A DNA stretch of 6,890 bases, taken from positions 1 to 6,890 of the forward strand of contig JAAYBE010000165.1 of the NCBI GenBank assembly GCA_012719015.1, written 5' to 3'. Position 1 is the first letter of the stretch. The number at the start of each line of letters is the position of its first letter. The translations under genes and the position numbers were made by a program. Below, piece after piece: positions 4,602 to 6,890 of this stretch. The DNA is from Actinomycetota bacterium. GTDB lineage: Bacteria > Actinomycetota > Thermoleophilia > UBA2241. The notes below the pieces were generated by a model. It had not been told where the DNA came from. It saw nothing but the letters and a program-made list of their open reading frames with translations, and made no database searches.

Positions 4602-6097
4602 GCGACGACCGCCGGCGGCTCGTCGGGCACGAGGACGGCACGCATCCCGACTGGGAGCCCGTCATCGGGCTCGAGATGCACGTGGAACTCGACACGCAGA
4701 CCAAGATGTTCTGCGGCTGCGCCGTCACCAGGGGCGACGACCCCAATCTCCACACCTGTCCGGTGTGCCTGGCGCACCCCGGCGCGTTGCCGGTGGTGAA
4801 CCGGCGGGCCGTCGAGTACGCGGCACGCATCGCCCTGGCGCTGAACTGCACCGTGCGCCCGCGCAGCGTCTTCCACCGCAAGAACTACTTCTACCCGGAT
4901 CTCCCCAAGGCATACCAGATCAGCCAGTACGACGAGCCGCTGGCCACCGCCGGCTGGTTCGACTACTGGGTGGATGGCGAGAGACTGCGCTGCCGGATCA
5001 ACCGGGTCCACATGGAGGAGGACGCGGCCAAGCTCATCCACGCCGGCGGCGAGACGGGGCGCATCGCGGGGTCGGACTACTCCATGGTCGACTTCAACCG
5101 CAGCGGCACTCCGCTCATCGAGATCGTCACCGAGCCGGACATACCGTCGCCCGAGGCGGCGCGCGAGTTCCTCCAGCAGCTCCGCGCGACGGTGATGGAG
5201 CTGGGCGTGAGCGAGTGCACCATGGAGGAGGGTCAGGTGCGGTGGGACGCCAACATGAGCGTCCGGCCCGCCGGCAGCGACGCCCTGGGGACGCGGACCG
5301 AACTCAAGAACATGAACAGCTTCCGCTACCTGCAGCAGGCGCTCGACGCCGAGATCCCGCGGCAGATCGCGCTGCTCGAGGCCGGCGAGACGATAGAGCA
5401 GGAGACCCTGCACTTCGACCCGGACACGGGGATCACGACCCCGCTGCGCAGCAAGGAGGAGGCGCACGACTACCGGTACTTCCCGGACCCGGACCTGGTG
5501 CCGCTCGAGATCGACCCCGCCTGGGTGGAGGAGCTCCGCGCGACGCAGCCTGAGCTCCCGGCGGCCCGTGTGGAGCGGTTCATGCGGCAGTACGGGCTCT
5601 CGCGCGCCGACGCCTCCGTCCTCGCTCCCACGGGCGCGCTGGCGGGTTTCTACGAGGAGGTCGTGGCCGCCGGGGCCGCCGCCAAGGCGGCGGCCAACTG
5701 GACGATGGGCGAGTACCTCGCCCATCTCAACGCCGCCGGTCTCGAGGTCGGCCACGGCCACGTGACCGCCGAGCGCCTGGCCCGCCTCGTGATGCTCGTC
5801 GAGGACGGCACGGTCTCGACGAGCGCCGCCAAGGAGGTCTTCGCGAGGATGATCGAGGAGCGTGCCGAGCCCGGGGAGGTCGTCGAGAGGCATGGGCTCG
5901 GCCAGATCAGCGACTCGGCCGAGCTCGAGGCGATCGTCGCCGAGGTCGTCGCCGCCAGCCCCTCCCAGGTCGAGCAGTATCGCGGCGGCAAACAGCAGGT
6001 CCTCGGCTTCTTCGTAGGCAGGGTCATGAAGGCCACCGGCGGGCGCGCCAACCCGCAGCTCGTCAACGAGCTGTTGCGGCGCACCCTCGATGCATGA
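4598..6097 (+). CDS. gatB: Asp/Glu-tRNA amidotransferase subunit B
   Basis: 499-aa GatB, the tRNA-binding kinase/transamidase subunit. It activates the misacylated Glu or Asp with ATP and adds the ammonia from GatA. Blocks in order: EPVIGLEMHVEL (20-31), KNYFYPDLPKAYQISQYD (95-112), NRVHMEEDAAK (135-145), the signature DFNRSGTPLIEIVTEPD (165-181), MEEGQVRWDANMSVRP (209-224), ELKNMNSF (235-242), DYRYFPDPDL (291-300), then the helical and YqeY-like tail domain (about 300-499) with ANWTMGEYL (366-374), VEDGTVSTSAAKEVF (401-415) and ANPQLVNELL (484-493). Cys39, Cys41, Cys54 and Cys57 form a CxC/CxxC pair that may bind zinc. The ATG overlaps the gatA stop; GGAGG lies 10 bases upstream. Full length, no missing motif. 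Presence of GatCAB implies that at least one of GlnRS or AsnRS is absent or backed up. Confidence 0.97.
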   Translation: MSDDRRRLVGHEDGTHPDWEPVIGLEMHVELDTQTKMFCGCAVTRGDDPNLHTCPVCLAHPGALPVVNRRAVEYAARIALALNCTVRPRSVFHRKNYFYPDLPKAYQISQYDEPLATAGWFDYWVDGERLRCRINRVHMEEDAAKLIHAGGETGRIAGSDYSMVDFNRSGTPLIEIVTEPDIPSPEAAREFLQQLRATVMELGVSECTMEEGQVRWDANMSVRPAGSDALGTRTELKNMNSFRYLQQALDAEIPRQIALLEAGETIEQETLHFDPDTGITTPLRSKEEAHDYRYFPDPDLVPLEIDPAWVEELRATQPELPAARVERFMRQYGLSRADASVLAPTGALAGFYEEVVAAGAAAKAAANWTMGEYLAHLNAAGLEVGHGHVTAERLARLVMLVEDGTVSTSAAKEVFARMIEERAEPGEVVERHGLGQISDSAELEAIVAEVVAASPSQVEQYRGGKQQVLGFFVGRVMKATGGRANPQLVNELLRRTLDA

Positions 6098-6148
6098 CCC
6101 GCGAGGACGCAGAGCCCTGATCTCCCCGATCCCCCGAGGCAGGTGACC

Positions 6149-6890
6149 ATGACCAGCGATCTCTCCAGCTTCGTCATCGCCCCGCACAGGCGCCCGACCG
6201 ATCCCGCCGTCCGCATCGACGACACCACCCTCCGCGACGGCGAACAGACGGCCGGGGTCGTCTTCAGCAACCACGAGAAGATGCGCATCGCCAAGCTGCT
6301 CGACGAGGTCGGGGTCCACCAGATCGAGGTCGGCATCCCGGCCATGGGCGGCGACGAGAAGGCCACCATCCGGGAGATCGTCGATCTGGGACTCGACGCC
6401 TCCATCCTCGCCTGGAACCGCGCCGTGCTGGACGACCTCAAGCACTCCCTCGACTGCGGGGTCGATGCGGTCGCGATCAGCATGTCGGCCAGCGACATCC
6501 ACATCGAGCACAAACTGCAGAAGAGCCGCCAATGGGTGCTCGATCAGATTCGCACCTGCGTCGCCTTCGCCAAACGACAGGACCTGTACGTGTCGGTCAA
6601 CGCCGAGGACGCCTCACGCGCCGACCTCGAGTTCCTGCTGCGCTTCGGCCAGGCGGCCAAGGAGGAGGGTGCCGACCGTCTGCGCTTCTGCGACACGCTC
6701 GGCATCCTCGACCCCTTCGACACCTACAACGTCATCTCGTTCCTCATCAGCGAGGGCCTCGACATCGAGATGCACACGCACGACGACTTCGGCATGGCGA
6801 CGGCCAACGCCCTGGCGGGCATCAAGGCCGGCGCCACCTACGTCAACACCACCGTGAACGGTCTCGGCGAGCGCGCCGGCAACGCGGCGC
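6149..6890 (+). CDS. nifV: NifV-type homocitrate synthase-family protein (3' partial)
   Basis: The first 247 residues of a DRE-TIM (LeuA/homocitrate synthase family) condensing enzyme; the reading frame is open to the window edge. NifV joins acetyl-CoA and 2-oxoglutarate to (R)-homocitrate, the organic ligand of nitrogenase FeMo-cofactor. Seen: DDTTLRDGEQTAG (24-36, with Arg29, metal ligand Asp30 and Glu32), EVGIPAMGGDE (60-70), ILAWNRA (86-92), SDIHIEHKLQKSR (115-127), NAEDASRADLEFLL (151-164), RLRFCDTLGILDPF (177-190), the HTHDDFGMATANAL metal motif (209-222, His209 and His211), and NTTVNGLGERAGNAA (233-247). EQTAG, AWNRA and EDASRADLEF are closer to remembered NifV than to LeuA (EQSPG) or lysine-pathway enzymes. 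The ATG at 6149 has GAGG 9 bases before; an in-frame GTG at 6143 is possible. It lies 51 bases after gatB with no hairpin between, so probably cotranscribed. Re-citrate synthase or another homocitrate-like enzyme remains possible without the C-terminus. Confidence 0.8.
   Translation, partial: MTSDLSSFVIAPHRRPTDPAVRIDDTTLRDGEQTAGVVFSNHEKMRIAKLLDEVGVHQIEVGIPAMGGDEKATIREIVDLGLDASILAWNRAVLDDLKHSLDCGVDAVAISMSASDIHIEHKLQKSRQWVLDQIRTCVAFAKRQDLYVSVNAEDASRADLEFLLRFGQAAKEEGADRLRFCDTLGILDPFDTYNVISFLISEGLDIEMHTHDDFGMATANALAGIKAGATYVNTTVNGLGERAGNAA

Noticed and set aside
6098..6148. Possible terminator or new promoter between gatB and the nifV-like gene
   Set aside because: No stable hairpin with a T-run and no pair of promoter boxes could be found in these 51 bases, so readthrough is the simpler view.
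4190..6532. Very long minus-strand open frame (780 codons) across gatA, gatB and the nifV-like gene
   Set aside because: Antisense to three strongly recognised genes; the translation is low-complexity (Arg, Val, Leu, Asp, Gly rich) with no family motif. Long antisense frames are expected when third codon positions are nearly all G or C.

Overview
The window is ordinary-looking bacterial chromosome: very GC rich, with G or C at most third codon positions, strong AGGAGG-type ribosome sites, and GTG and TTG starts mixed with ATG. This style, together with TANNNT-type -10 boxes and a TetR repressor facing its neighbour, suggests a high-GC actinobacterial-type genome. I cannot name the genus. There is no mobile element, CRISPR array, rRNA or tRNA here.

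Layout. (1) 1-1447, minus strand: patA, a class III aminotransferase close to putrescine aminotransferase, followed by a perfect 18-bp hairpin (11-51). (2) 1448-1594: a divergent control region with a perfect 8+4+8 inverted repeat (1497-1516) and candidate promoters for both directions. (3) 1595-2218, plus: a TetR-family regulator, ending before a strong GC hairpin (2295-2323). (4) 2353-2720: a self-contained cold-shock gene with its own promoter, a TTG start set by an AGGAGG site, a 67-aa CspA-like protein and a clear intrinsic terminator. (5) 2717-6890, plus: a promoter whose -35 lies in the U-tract of the csp terminator, then gatC, gatA and gatB, almost touching or overlapping. A NifV-type homocitrate synthase-family gene follows 51 bases after gatB and runs off the window.

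How the genes work together. patA and tetR look like a small polyamine-catabolism switch in which the repressor probably binds the palindrome between them. gatCAB encodes the complete GatCAB amidotransferase, which converts Glu-tRNA(Gln) and/or Asp-tRNA(Asn) to the amidated forms. The NifV-like gene is the least expected member. It shares the gat direction with no visible terminator before it, but no other nitrogen-fixation gene is in view, so its true product (homocitrate, or a related acyl-condensation product) is open.

I did not find an obviously new biological system. The points most worth a second look are the NifV-like gene behind gatCAB, the operator palindrome, and the compact terminator/promoter junction before gatC. 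The longest stretch without a gene is 2219-2458, about 240 bases.
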